A stretch of 64,000 bases of DNA, taken from the NCBI GenBank assembly GCA_031771865.1, contig JASISA010000027.1:1612001-1676000 (forward strand). The letters run 5' to 3'. Below the pieces are notes generated by a model. It was not told where the DNA came from, did no database searches, and was given only the letters and a program-made list of their open reading frames with translations. Position 1 is the first letter of the stretch; the number at the start of each line of letters is the position of its first letter. The translations under genes and the position numbers were made by a program. Positions 55,508 to 64,000 of this stretch are shown piece by piece. Source of the stretch: Nothophaeocryptopus gaeumannii. Taxonomy: Eukaryota > Ascomycota > Dothideomycetes > Mycosphaerellales > Mycosphaerellaceae.

Positions 55508-56240
55508 GCTTCTTTGGTACTGCCAGTGCGCTCCGACTTTCCCAAATCCCAGTCAGAGATCCCTGATGACAGACGTGGGCACGGTTAACGACCTGCCGTA
55601 CTGGAACAAGGGGCCTCTTCTCAATAGTGATGAACGATCTAGTGGCTGCCTCACCGAGACAGGGACTCGGCAAACATCCGACCCCGCTGGTCAAGGCAAC
55701 GTGCAGTTGAACCTCATACCCCTCGACCACAGATCACCCCAGGTTAGCGGAGTATCTCAAATTACAGGCTTTGGTGAACACAGCGAGCTGACACGACGGC
55801 TAGCGAATTGCAGACCGCATTCCAAGCTGTTCTCGGCCAAGGAGAATAGCGTTGCATTTCAGCCTTGGGCGTATGTTTGCCCAAAAACGGCTAGGCCCAA
55901 GATGGTCTACCTTCACGTGCAAGAAGTGCTTGCCGGCAACACTCGCTATGGCTCCACTGTACTTGTCAGCGGTCGAGGTGCTCTCCACTTTGTCGGTGCA
56001 GATGACTTGTTTTGAATAATCGCCAAAAGCTTCCTCCCACCACCCTCATCTTCCTGCTGCGTCTATGTGGGCTTTTTCTGGGACGTGAACGGCTTGCCAA
56101 CCCATCTCCACTGGACTGCACGGCTCTGAGCTAAAGATAATGTATTTACTCGTCTCATCTCTCGTCACGACTGCCTGAACTGCAATTCACTCTGGGAGTT
56201 TTCGTGTTCCATTTTCCTGACAGGCAACGGTGAATTCGCC
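55508..56240. promoter_or_regulatory. Regulator 3' flank and amine-oxidase promoter
   Basis: These 733 bp lie between two plus-strand genes. A 149-codon ORF (55566-56015) with an ATG occurs here but shows no domain and was not accepted. The right-hand 200 bp should contain the amine-oxidase promoter. Confidence 0.5.
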
Positions 56241-58438
56241 ATGGCTTCGAGACGCCATCCCCTTGACCCGCTCCAAGCCGACGAGGTTACTTCCACGGTA
56301 GCCATACTCAGTAACAGCTTTCCCGGAGTTCAGCTGCGATACAAGGTCATCGATGTTCAGGAACCGGTCAAGCAAGATCTCATTCCTTTTCTCGAAGCCG
56401 AGCGAAAAGGGTTACCTCTCCCACAGAAACCGGCGCGAATCATCTACACATTTTTCCATCGAATGGACAGTGGGACATTCCTCAAAGCTCTTGTCAATCT
56501 ACATTCTCAGAAGATAGTATCTATGTCAGAGCTTCCCAGCCATATCCAGGTAAGTGACAGAACATGCGCGAGATAAATGTCCGAGTGCTTTACTGAGGAC
56601 TACATAGGGTCCTGTAGACATGGATGAAATGATTGAGATGGAGAAAGTCTGTCTATCACATCCGGCTGTGCTTAAGGAGATTCAAGCTATGAATCTTCCC
56701 AAAGGCGTTACCGTCTGCACTGATCCATGGGCCTTTGGAACTGACGATGCAAATGAAACTCGCCGGCTCTTTCAATGCTACATGTATCTCATCGAGGTCG
56801 ATCACGACGAGTGCAATCACTACTCACTCCCATGTACATTCTCCCCCATCTTCGACGCCCATACGCACGAGCTGGTTCAAATGGATTACCTTCCCACGGG
56901 GAGGGATCACCTGGTATCTCCAGTGCAGGCGTGGAAGCCTGTGAAGACTGTGCAATATGCTCATGACCTTCTTGAGACACCCATTCGCACAGATCTGAAA
57001 CCTTTGATTGTGCAGCAGCCCGAAGGTCCGTCTTTCCATGTCACAAGTGGCAACCTGGTTCACTGGCAGAAATGGCGCTTTCGAGTGGGCTTCAATCACA
57101 GGGAGGGTATGGTCCTCCACAACATCACTTATGATGGGCGCAACGTATTTTATCGGTTGTCCCTCTCAGAGATGACGGTCCCGTATGGCGGTAAGTGGAG
57201 GCCAATGTTGCATGCACAGATACTCACTGACAAAATCACAGATCCACGCACGCCCTATCACCGGAAGCAAGCATTCGATGTCGGCGATGTAGGTCTAGGC
57301 GTGACGGCGAACCAACTGGCTCTTGGCTGCGACTGCCTGGGTACTATCCATTACTTTGATGGGTTCCGGACCAATTCAAAGGGCGAGGCAGTCCATTTGA
57401 AGAACGTAATCTGCCTTCACGAACAAGATGCCGGAATTCTTCATAAGCATTCGAATTATCGCACGGGAGCCGCAACAGCAGTACGGAATCGCCAGCTTGT
57501 GGTCCAAATGATCTGCACTGTATCAAACTATGAGTACGTGTTTGCGTGGATGTTTGACCAGGCTGCTGGCATTGAGTTCGAAACTCGCGCTACGGGTATC
57601 TTGTCCACCATGCCTATCGATGAAGACACCACTGTTCCCTGGGGTACCAACATAGGCCCTGGAGTCATGGCTGCATATCATCAGCACCTCTTCTCGCTCA
57701 GGATCGATCCTGCGATTGATGGCTTCAATAACACTGTAGTGTATGAAGACTCGATCCCGATGGCAAGAGAGGACAAGCTCAACCCTTTCGGAGTGGGCTA
57801 TGTGACCAAGGATACCACCATAATGGCACCAGGCTTTGCAGAGACGGATGTGGCCATGAACAGGACCTTCAAGATTCGCAACGACAATGTGATCAACACC
57901 GTATCACATAAGCCTGTGTCGTACAAAATTCAGACCCTGCCGAGCCAGATGATGTTGATGGACCTTGCGAGCTTCAATGTGCGTCGCGCACATTTTGCTA
58001 CGCACCCAGTCTGGGTGACTAGACACCACGACGAAGAGCTCTATGCATCTGGCACGTATACCAACCAAAGCAAGACCGACACAGGGTTAAGCTCTTGGGC
58101 TTATCGGGACGAGGATGTTGTAAATCAAGACGTTGTCTTCTGGCACAGTAAGTTTTCAATCGTCTCAGCGCGGCGAAGAGACCCATACTGATTGGTGAAT
58201 CACAGCTTTTGGTCTCACACATAACGTTCGTCCCGAAGACTTTCCGGTGATGCCTGTAGAAAGGATTAGCATACATCTCAAGCCTTCTCACTTTTTCGAG
58301 AAGAATCCTGCTCTGGATGTGCCGGCTTCCACTCTGGACAGAAACCCATCTACGCTCTACCAAGAAAGTGCAGTCAACGGGAACGACGTCAATGGCAGTG
58401 GGTGCTATGAGATGACGAATGGAGTCAACCGACGTTGA
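56241..58438 (+). CDS. Copper amine oxidase (topaquinone type)
   Basis: The enzyme oxidatively deaminates primary amines to aldehyde, ammonia and hydrogen peroxide, usually in peroxisomes for this fungal class. Exons are 56241-56549, 56608-57190, 57242-58147 and 58206-58438, giving 676 residues. N2/N3 domains come first (KPARIIYTFFHRMDSGTFLK). The catalytic domain has SEMTVPYGDPRTPYHRKQAF with base Asp310 in FDVGDVG and the TPQ precursor Tyr394 in SNYEYVF. Copper ligands are His444/His446 (YHQHLFSLRID) and His605 (TFGLTHNVRPEDFPVMPVER). The 51-nt intron 57191-57241 is in frame and stop-free; keeping it would insert 17 residues into VPYGD. No clear C-terminal SKL-type peroxisomal signal is visible (ends NGVNRR). 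Substrate is unknown; methylamine and other short amines are usual for the class. Confidence 0.95.
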
Positions 58439-58633
58439 ATTTAGCTTGGTTCATACATCAAAGGAAGCATACATATATCGAGCACTTGCTTCTTCCAAAC
58501 TTCTACCACAAGTCAGAGCCGCCGATTGATAAGTACTGCCTGTCAAGAAAAGAAGAAGTGTTGAATCCATAGCTGGTCGCCCAAGTCAACCCATGAAGTG
58601 ATCGTGACTCTCAGAGGCTCTCGACGCTACCGC

Positions 58634-59622
58634 TCATATTAAAGTATAGCCTCCGTCGATGACTATCTGCGCTCCTGTCATGAAACTTGATGCATCTGAA
58701 GCACAGAAAACGTAGGCCTGTTTGTCGGAGCGCGCAATTCGTCAGAGACGTCGTAATATGGAATATTAACAATGTTCTTCTTGCTTACCCCTTTCAATTC
58801 GTATGCTTCTCCGAATCGCTGCGACGGGGAAGTTGCAAGCCATTGGCTTTTCCACGCTTCTGGCACGTCAGCGATCATCTCGGTGGCGATGTATCCGGGA
58901 CTGATGCAGTTGACTCGACAAAATCCCATCCATTCGATTGCCAGACTCTTTGCGAGATGCACGAGCCCGGCTTTGGAGGCATTGTACTGGATGCGCGAAC
59001 ACTCGTTAGAGTTGCAAATCAGAGAGTCCAAACAGAATCGAGCCTTCTTACCACTGCCTGAGGCTCAGGACGATTGACCACTACGGCGCTCATAGAAGTC
59101 GTGAAGATAACGTTGCCACGGCCTTGCGACTTGAAGACCTTGGCAGCAGCTTGTGCGGTGAAAAAGGCGCCTTCGAGGTTAACTGACAGCTGGTCTCGAA
59201 ATTGTGTAGGAGTCCAGTCAACGGCGTCGACTTCGGCGCCAACGCCAGCATTAGCGACAGCGATGTCCAAGTGACCAAACTCTTTGACCACCTGAGCGAC
59301 TGTTGCTTCAATCGCCGCCACGTCGCTCACATCAGCCTGATACGCTTTAGCGGTCACGCCGTACTCTTTGGAGAGCTGTGCAGCAATGGCGTCGGCGGTC
59401 GTTGAAGATCGATACACAACAGCTATGGAGGCTCCTGCTTCGGCCAGACCCCGAGATATTTCCAGACCAATACCGCGATTCCCACCTTGTTGTTCGAACA
59501 TCGTCAGCTTCGGACTTGGTATACAGAGCTAGCAGCATGAGTGACTTACCAGTGACCAAAGCTACTTTCCCCTTGAGGCTGAGTTGTTCAAAGACAGACT
59601 TATTCCTTGGCTTGGCCAACAT
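58634..59622 (-). CDS. Short-chain dehydrogenase/reductase, sorbose/mannitol reductase-like
   Basis: This is a classical SDR, likely NADP(H)-dependent, of 262 residues. Exons are 59622-59550, 59485-59052, 58986-58789 and 58717-58634; all introns are GT-AG. The cofactor motif TGGNRGIG (about residues 24-31) is created by the first splice junction. Then come YQADVSD, NAGVGAEV, the catalytic YNASK (Tyr170, Lys174), VNCISPGYIATEM and the tail CASDASSFMTGAQIVIDGGY. The overall pattern (LKGKVALVTGG start, PEAWKSQW segment) resembles fungal sorbose reductase and mannitol dehydrogenase. It is tail to tail with the amine oxidase (195 bp) and divergent from the DUF3445 gene. Within the cluster it could reduce or oxidise an aldehyde or alcohol product; that is inference. 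Confidence 0.9.
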
Positions 59623-60391
59623 TTTGACCTGACCAGAATGGACCGTCGTGAATAGCTGTACTGTTTTATTAGTGATGCTTTGCTGTCCACAGCTTCGACT
59701 TCGACTTCATGCATGTTGAAGATGTCAAAAGCGAGCGGCATGGTCAGAGACATCTAGACCCTGGATCTACCGAGCATATGAAAATGGGGCCAAAGCTTTC
59801 AAGCTAGACCGAACGTGGTGAGGAATACGCCGGAGCCGGCTCGCCTGCCGCGACAAAAAGGAGAGGGTCTGTGCACCGAGGGCGGTTTAGTCGAATCTGT
59901 GCAGCCGGGCTGCACTTGCCTCCTTACACACACGCCCTCAGCCCTCAAGCACCTGATAATGTCGAGCTCCGAGCTCTGCTCCAGACACTTGCACGCTGTC
60001 GCCTGCACTGCTCGACGTTTGCGAAGGGGCGGCTATCGCGATCGTCTGAATAAGCTTGCTTCAATCTGTATATGCTCCGCAAGGCAAGCCTGCCGACACA
60101 CCAGATCAAATACGGCAGTGTTATGTACAGAGCTGGACTGGGCCAGTCAGTCCCAAAATGCCACACTTCGACTCATGGGCGGCCACGAGAATGTCATGCA
60201 GGTCCCACACTTCAGGCAAACAATACGCCGAGCCTGAAGTTCGCCGTACCGTCGTGAAACCCGCAGGTCAGGTGTCTCCATGTCCAGTATGGGCCACGTA
60301 ACCGCTGGCCACACAGAGTCGGGAACGAATTTGCTTCCCTATACTAACGGATGTTGTCGAACACGGATTGCGAATCTATCGAGCAATTCCA
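59623..60391. promoter_or_regulatory. Divergent promoter of the SDR and DUF3445 genes
   Basis: These 769 bp lie between divergent start codons. No gene is supported; overlapping ORFs are short and unlike any family. Co-regulation of the two genes from this region is possible. Confidence 0.55.
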
Positions 60392-61654
60392 ATGATGGAC
60401 TTCCTCCTCGGCGGCTGTCAAATGGGCAGCCTGTTGCCCAGAGTAATCGGAAATCGAGACCTCATCGCATACATCTGCGTCGCTGGCGCTATGGTAGCAA
60501 CGCTCCTGTTCATTCGATCACGTTTGCTCGGCCCTCCAGATGAGCCTCTCAGTTCTAAGCATGGACCAAAAAAACTCCTTTCCAAACCCAGTCGACGGCC
60601 AGGAACGTGGGAGCCATCGCTTTACAGGTTTCCGAAGCCGCCTCCATATCCAGATTGGTCCATCCAGACCACGGAACCTCTTCCGTATCGCCCATTTCGG
60701 TATGGTCCGAAGTACTTCGTCACTATGGGGCTTCGTAACATAAAGGTCGAAGAATGGATCGAACTCGACAATTTGTACCCTCGCTTCTACGAAGAAAAGA
60801 GGCGACGCATGCAGGCTCGCGGACATAAATGTTGCCAAACAGCGCCAGAAGCTTACGCGGTTGCTGTCGAGCTTTTAGAAGAACTCGTCGATTATCTTCC
60901 TTCCCGCTATCCTTCGCTGTATGAGCGGACCGAAGCAGGGATCAAAAACCTGTGGTCTGGCGAAAGGGTCGATATCTCTCCTCGACCGCTTCCAGAGGAC
61001 CCGATGGCTAGCTGCGGAAGACTCACACAGGACGATCTAGCAATCATGATCGAAAAGCCTGATGGAAAGTACTACCTACTAGCCGGCTCAATTCTCCTTG
61101 CTGGATTCTGGCGCCTCGAGGACAAAATGGGTATGCAATTGACGATGATTCACACGTCTGGAAACGTTCCTCACTACCAGGAGAAATTGGAAAAGGGTAT
61201 GGACAATTTGTTTCGTCGGCTGAAGCCGGGTGAAATGGTCGCCCGCAACAACTATGTTGTCCAGGTAGACGACGAATTGGCGTGGTCTTCCGCATCCATC
61301 GGTGCTGAAGACGGCGCGGAACGCGGCTGGTACCTGGCCAAAGATGATCCTCCCATCGAGAAGATCATTCTTCGTGTTGAGCGGCAGACGCTGCATCGGC
61401 TTCCAAGAACGGGCGGTGTCGTGTTCACCATTCGCACGTATCAACTGCCGATTACGGAAATCGCCAGACATGACCACGTTCCTGGCAAGTTGGCTAGTGC
61501 AGTCCGCAGCTGGCCAGATCAAGTCGGGGCCTACAAAGGCGCATACAAGTATCGTGATGTTCTGCTCAAATATTTGGATGACGCTCACGATAAGCAAATT
61601 CGACGAGGATTGGTCGAGCACGGCGAAGATCACAAGTCAGAATACCCATGGTAG
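60392..61654 (+). CDS. DUF3445 protein: heme-dependent oxidative N-demethylase alpha-subunit-like, membrane-anchored
   Basis: This is an intronless 420-residue protein from ATG 60392. A hydrophobic segment at about residues 24-43 (LIAYICVAGAMVATLLF) suggests an N-terminal membrane anchor, followed by a Pro-rich linker. The DUF3445 region is recognised by FVTMGLRNIKVEEWIELDN, YPSLYERTEAGIKNLWSGER, LTQDDLAIMIEKPDGKYYLL, FWRLEDKMG and the strongly typical RVERQTLHRLPRTGGVVFTI followed by RTYQLPI. The best-studied member family is the bacterial dimethylamine monooxygenase (oxidative N-demethylase) system, where the alpha subunit binds heme and releases formaldehyde. Whether this fungal protein binds heme or demethylates amines is inference. 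It ends 72 bp from the permease gene. The frame is open a little upstream, but only with non-ATG codons. Confidence 0.85.
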   Translation: MMDFLLGGCQMGSLLPRVIGNRDLIAYICVAGAMVATLLFIRSRLLGPPDEPLSSKHGPKKLLSKPSRRPGTWEPSLYRFPKPPPYPDWSIQTTEPLPYRPFRYGPKYFVTMGLRNIKVEEWIELDNLYPRFYEEKRRRMQARGHKCCQTAPEAYAVAVELLEELVDYLPSRYPSLYERTEAGIKNLWSGERVDISPRPLPEDPMASCGRLTQDDLAIMIEKPDGKYYLLAGSILLAGFWRLEDKMGMQLTMIHTSGNVPHYQEKLEKGMDNLFRRLKPGEMVARNNYVVQVDDELAWSSASIGAEDGAERGWYLAKDDPPIEKIILRVERQTLHRLPRTGGVVFTIRTYQLPITEIARHDHVPGKLASAVRSWPDQVGAYKGAYKYRDVLLKYLDDAHDKQIRRGLVEHGEDHKSEYPW

Positions 61655-61726
61655 ATAGCTCGGAGCAATAATATCGACAATGAGGCTGGTTTAAAGTAGA
61701 TATCGTTTCTGCGAGGATCAAGGATG

Positions 61727-63361
61727 CTACTGTCGAAGCGAAAGACTTGACCAATAGTCTACAATATCGTCTTCCGCCGGCAATTGATAGTGTTTTCTGC
61801 CAACAATGAACCAGTATGCGAAAGCATATAAGACGACAACGAAGAGTACAACAGAAACATAGTTCATATCAAACGCCTCAACTGGTCGAAAGTAGGGCAG
61901 GCAGTAAAAGACCAAAGCCAAAATGGTCCAGACGACGACCACAATATTGCTAACAAGCCCGAGTTTGGGGAAGAAGAATGGCCCTCGCTGGATCTTAGAT
62001 CGGCCGTGAAGAAGGAGCAGGGTTATGGCAATACTGTAGGTGATGTACTGTAGCACAATACCGGCCGAAATGAGCGATGAGAATGCCGCTGTGGAAGCCA
62101 GATACAGACAACCGCACAGCGCCGTCCACGCACAGGACCAGATGTGCGCATAAATGGGGTTGCCAAATGGGTACGGAGCGACTTTGCTGAGGTGCTTGTA
62201 GAATGGTAATCCCCGATCACGACTCAGTGCCCACGCCATACGTGACTGCCATGTATGAATGCCGACAATAGAGCAAACTCCAGCCGTGAGCACGAGTGCT
62301 TCCAGGGCGAGGGCCGCTGCTTTGTTTCCTGAGAAGGCTTGCAGGAATATCTGCATCGAGAAGATACCGCTGACGCCGTCAATGGCTCCCTCGACCGACT
62401 GCACGGAGAAGTACATGGCAAATAACACAGGAAGACCGGTTATGAAGCCGACGAGAACCGTGAGGACGAGTACCTTTGGAACATTCCTCCTTGGATTGGG
62501 AACCTCATCGACAAGGTGAGTTGCGGCGTCAAGACAGGAAAAATTCCAATTGGGTCCGTTGATGCCAATGAAAAAGGCGCCCCCCGTTGACCAGCCAGAT
62601 GTGTTGATGAAGTCCAGAAAGAAGAAGTCGGCCGACTGCTTGGTGGGAGAGGCGGCCAGAACAGCAACGAAGATGACAAAGACGCTGCTAACGGCGATGA
62701 ATAGTGCAAACCGTGCAAAGTGAGGCAGACACCGCTCAAACAAGTTCACCGGGAGCACCAGCAGGTTCAGAACCTGATAGCCGACGAAGACTTGCCACGA
62801 ATGCTCCTTGGCAGCAAAGCTCGGGTGTGTCAACTTGGCCATTCCCAGGATAATCTGTGTGCACACTAGGGCCGCTGAAGCTCCAGTCGTCACGGCTCCA
62901 GCCCAGGCTAAGATGGCTGTGAGATATGACAAGAGACGTTTGCTCCGTCCCGGGCATAAGCGTGCAACCCAATAATACTGCCCACCAGGGTGTGGGAACA
63001 TGCTTGTCAACTCGCCCAGACTGACAGCGGCGCAGAGGCCCACCAGAAACATGAGCAGAAAGCCCCAGAAGTATGCCGGTGCTCCGCCGAAGTAAACGAC
63101 GCTCCCCATCGCCAGTATGATGCCAAGGCCGGTGTTGGTGATGGAGTAGGCAATTCCCAGTGACGAGAGCATGCTGATGCCTTTGTCAATGACAGCAACT
63201 TCCCCATTCGAAAGAGATTTTGTAGCCACCAAGGCTTCTGGTGACTGCTTCTCAGTATGCTCAGGGCGGCTGGTGGATTCTGATATCTTTTGTTCAGTCA
63301 TTGGGTCCTTGTCAAACTGATGATCTCTTGCAGACGACATAGTGTGCAATAGAATGGACAT
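61727..63361 (-). CDS. APC-superfamily permease (amino acid/GABA/choline type)
   Basis: This is a 544-residue, 12-helix plasma-membrane transporter in one exon. The start is MSILLHTMSSARD; the second Met (MSSARD) is an alternative. After a charged N-terminus comes SLGIAYSITNTGLGIILAMG, then LGELTSMFPHPGGQYYWVAR, WAGAVTTGASAALVCTQIIL, FIGINGPNWNFSCLDAATHL, VDEVPNPRRNVPKVLV and SRDRGLPFYKHLSKV. These are the marks of the yeast Uga4/Hnm1 (GABA, choline, amino-acid) subgroup. The C-terminus is cytosolic. It is tail to tail with the DUF3445 gene, so it is probably the importer of the cluster. The actual substrate cannot be read from the sequence. Confidence 0.94.
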   Translation of the reverse strand: MSILLHTMSSARDHQFDKDPMTEQKISESTSRPEHTEKQSPEALVATKSLSNGEVAVIDKGISMLSSLGIAYSITNTGLGIILAMGSVVYFGGAPAYFWGFLLMFLVGLCAAVSLGELTSMFPHPGGQYYWVARLCPGRSKRLLSYLTAILAWAGAVTTGASAALVCTQIILGMAKLTHPSFAAKEHSWQVFVGYQVLNLLVLPVNLFERCLPHFARFALFIAVSSVFVIFVAVLAASPTKQSADFFFLDFINTSGWSTGGAFFIGINGPNWNFSCLDAATHLVDEVPNPRRNVPKVLVLTVLVGFITGLPVLFAMYFSVQSVEGAIDGVSGIFSMQIFLQAFSGNKAAALALEALVLTAGVCSIVGIHTWQSRMAWALSRDRGLPFYKHLSKVAPYPFGNPIYAHIWSCAWTALCGCLYLASTAAFSSLISAGIVLQYITYSIAITLLLLHGRSKIQRGPFFFPKLGLVSNIVVVVWTILALVFYCLPYFRPVEAFDMNYVSVVLFVVVLYAFAYWFIVGRKHYQLPAEDDIVDYWSSLSLRQ

Positions 63362-64000
63362 GGCTCAAATGTGATGCCTGATCTTGAGAAGACCATTAAT
63401 TATGAAGTGCTGACAACGTGGAAGCCTCTGCCACATGCAACAGTCGAGCATGACACGGGCAGTCTACAATAGGAGTGAAATCCGCCCTGAGGCTTAGCCT
63501 TATCTCGAGCGGATAGTCTGGATTTCATGTTGATAGTCCGTCGCATTCGAGGTGTAAGCCAGCGGGCGAGCTTTTCGAATGCACATTGGATCAATGTCTC
63601 CCGGTCTGCGAAGGACGAAGCCTCGTGGAGGAGTGGTCAGGCCTTTCCCAATGCAGCTCGAAATACGCCCCCTGGGACGACCCCTCCTATTGCTTCAGCA
63701 TGAGCTTCGTTGGAGCTTACCGGCCAATGTGACGCCGAAGATCGACGACTCTTATCCTAGCACCAGTCTGTCCTGGATCTTGTGTGTGCGAGCGCCTGAC
63801 ACGCACGACAAGAGGTTTCGACGTCTGCTCATATTCCGCAGGTCTTATTTGAGACTTTCGATCTTGTCATCCCACACATTTGCTGTTGCCCAACTGGCCA
63901 AGTCTGTACAAGACAATCATGACCACCTTGACTGACGACGGACACTCATGGACACCACAACATGGAATGAAGGCAGGGGAACTTGCGAGCGAGGCCGTGA
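63362..64000. other. Right-end stretch, no gene recognised
   Basis: These 639 bp contain the permease promoter. ORFs on both strands are short and unlike any family. A gene could begin beyond the window edge. Confidence 0.5.

Noticed and set aside
55566..56015. 149-residue plus ORF between regulator and amine oxidase
   Set aside because: It has an ATG but no domain, no conserved-looking stretch and low-confidence composition; it lies in a promoter-sized gap.
1..64000. tRNA, rRNA, CRISPR, transposon or viral gene
   Set aside because: No B-box-like tRNA core, rRNA segment, array or transposase/integrase motif was seen by eye. A covariance-model and repeat search would be needed to exclude small or degraded copies.

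Overview
This is nuclear DNA of a filamentous ascomycete (Pezizomycotina). The protein repertoire, the short introns (about 45-100 nt, often with CTAAC or CTGAC branch points) and the Q/S/P-rich disordered tails suggest a Dothideomycete close to the Mycosphaerellales. That lineage call is an inference from protein flavour, not a measured phylogeny. No rRNA, tRNA, CRISPR array, transposase or viral gene was recognised. Most genes are spliced, so the true products were rebuilt here from splice sites plus family conservation, and exon coordinates are given in each entry.

Layout. 1-43.8 kb is a conserved housekeeping block: ARP2 (5' part only), a SUN-family cell-wall protein, a long gene-poor stretch (3.1-7.4 kb), QCR8 and PHB1 head to head, the eEF1A methyltransferase EFM7, a copper-fist regulator, the plasma-membrane syntaxin SSO1, a small conserved Q/S-rich protein, KTI12, the RAD53/CHK2 checkpoint kinase, a DHX35-type DEAH helicase, the autophagy receptor CUE5, two divergent Kre9/Knh1-type GPI proteins, the LIM-RhoGAP LRG1, RPB4 and the PAS/kinase/receiver protein RIM15.

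From about 44 to 51 kb the character changes. There are long non-coding stretches, hypothetical ORFs of uncertain structure, and three disrupted loci in a row: a small orphan gene with a 1-nt deletion, a paraoxonase-like gene with a 1-nt homopolymer insertion, and a phytanoyl-CoA dioxygenase-like pseudogene with a stop codon and two frame changes. The core genes around them show no such damage.

51-63.4 kb looks like a catabolic gene cluster: an AAAP amino-acid transporter, a Zn2Cys6 regulator, a copper (topaquinone) amine oxidase, a short-chain dehydrogenase, a membrane-anchored homologue of the heme-dependent oxidative N-demethylase alpha subunit (DUF3445), and an APC-type amino-acid/GABA/choline permease. 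Taken together this suggests import and stepwise oxidation of a (methylated) amine, with N-demethylation by the DUF3445 protein and deamination by the amine oxidase. The order of steps and the substrate are inference. This cluster is the most interesting candidate system in the window.
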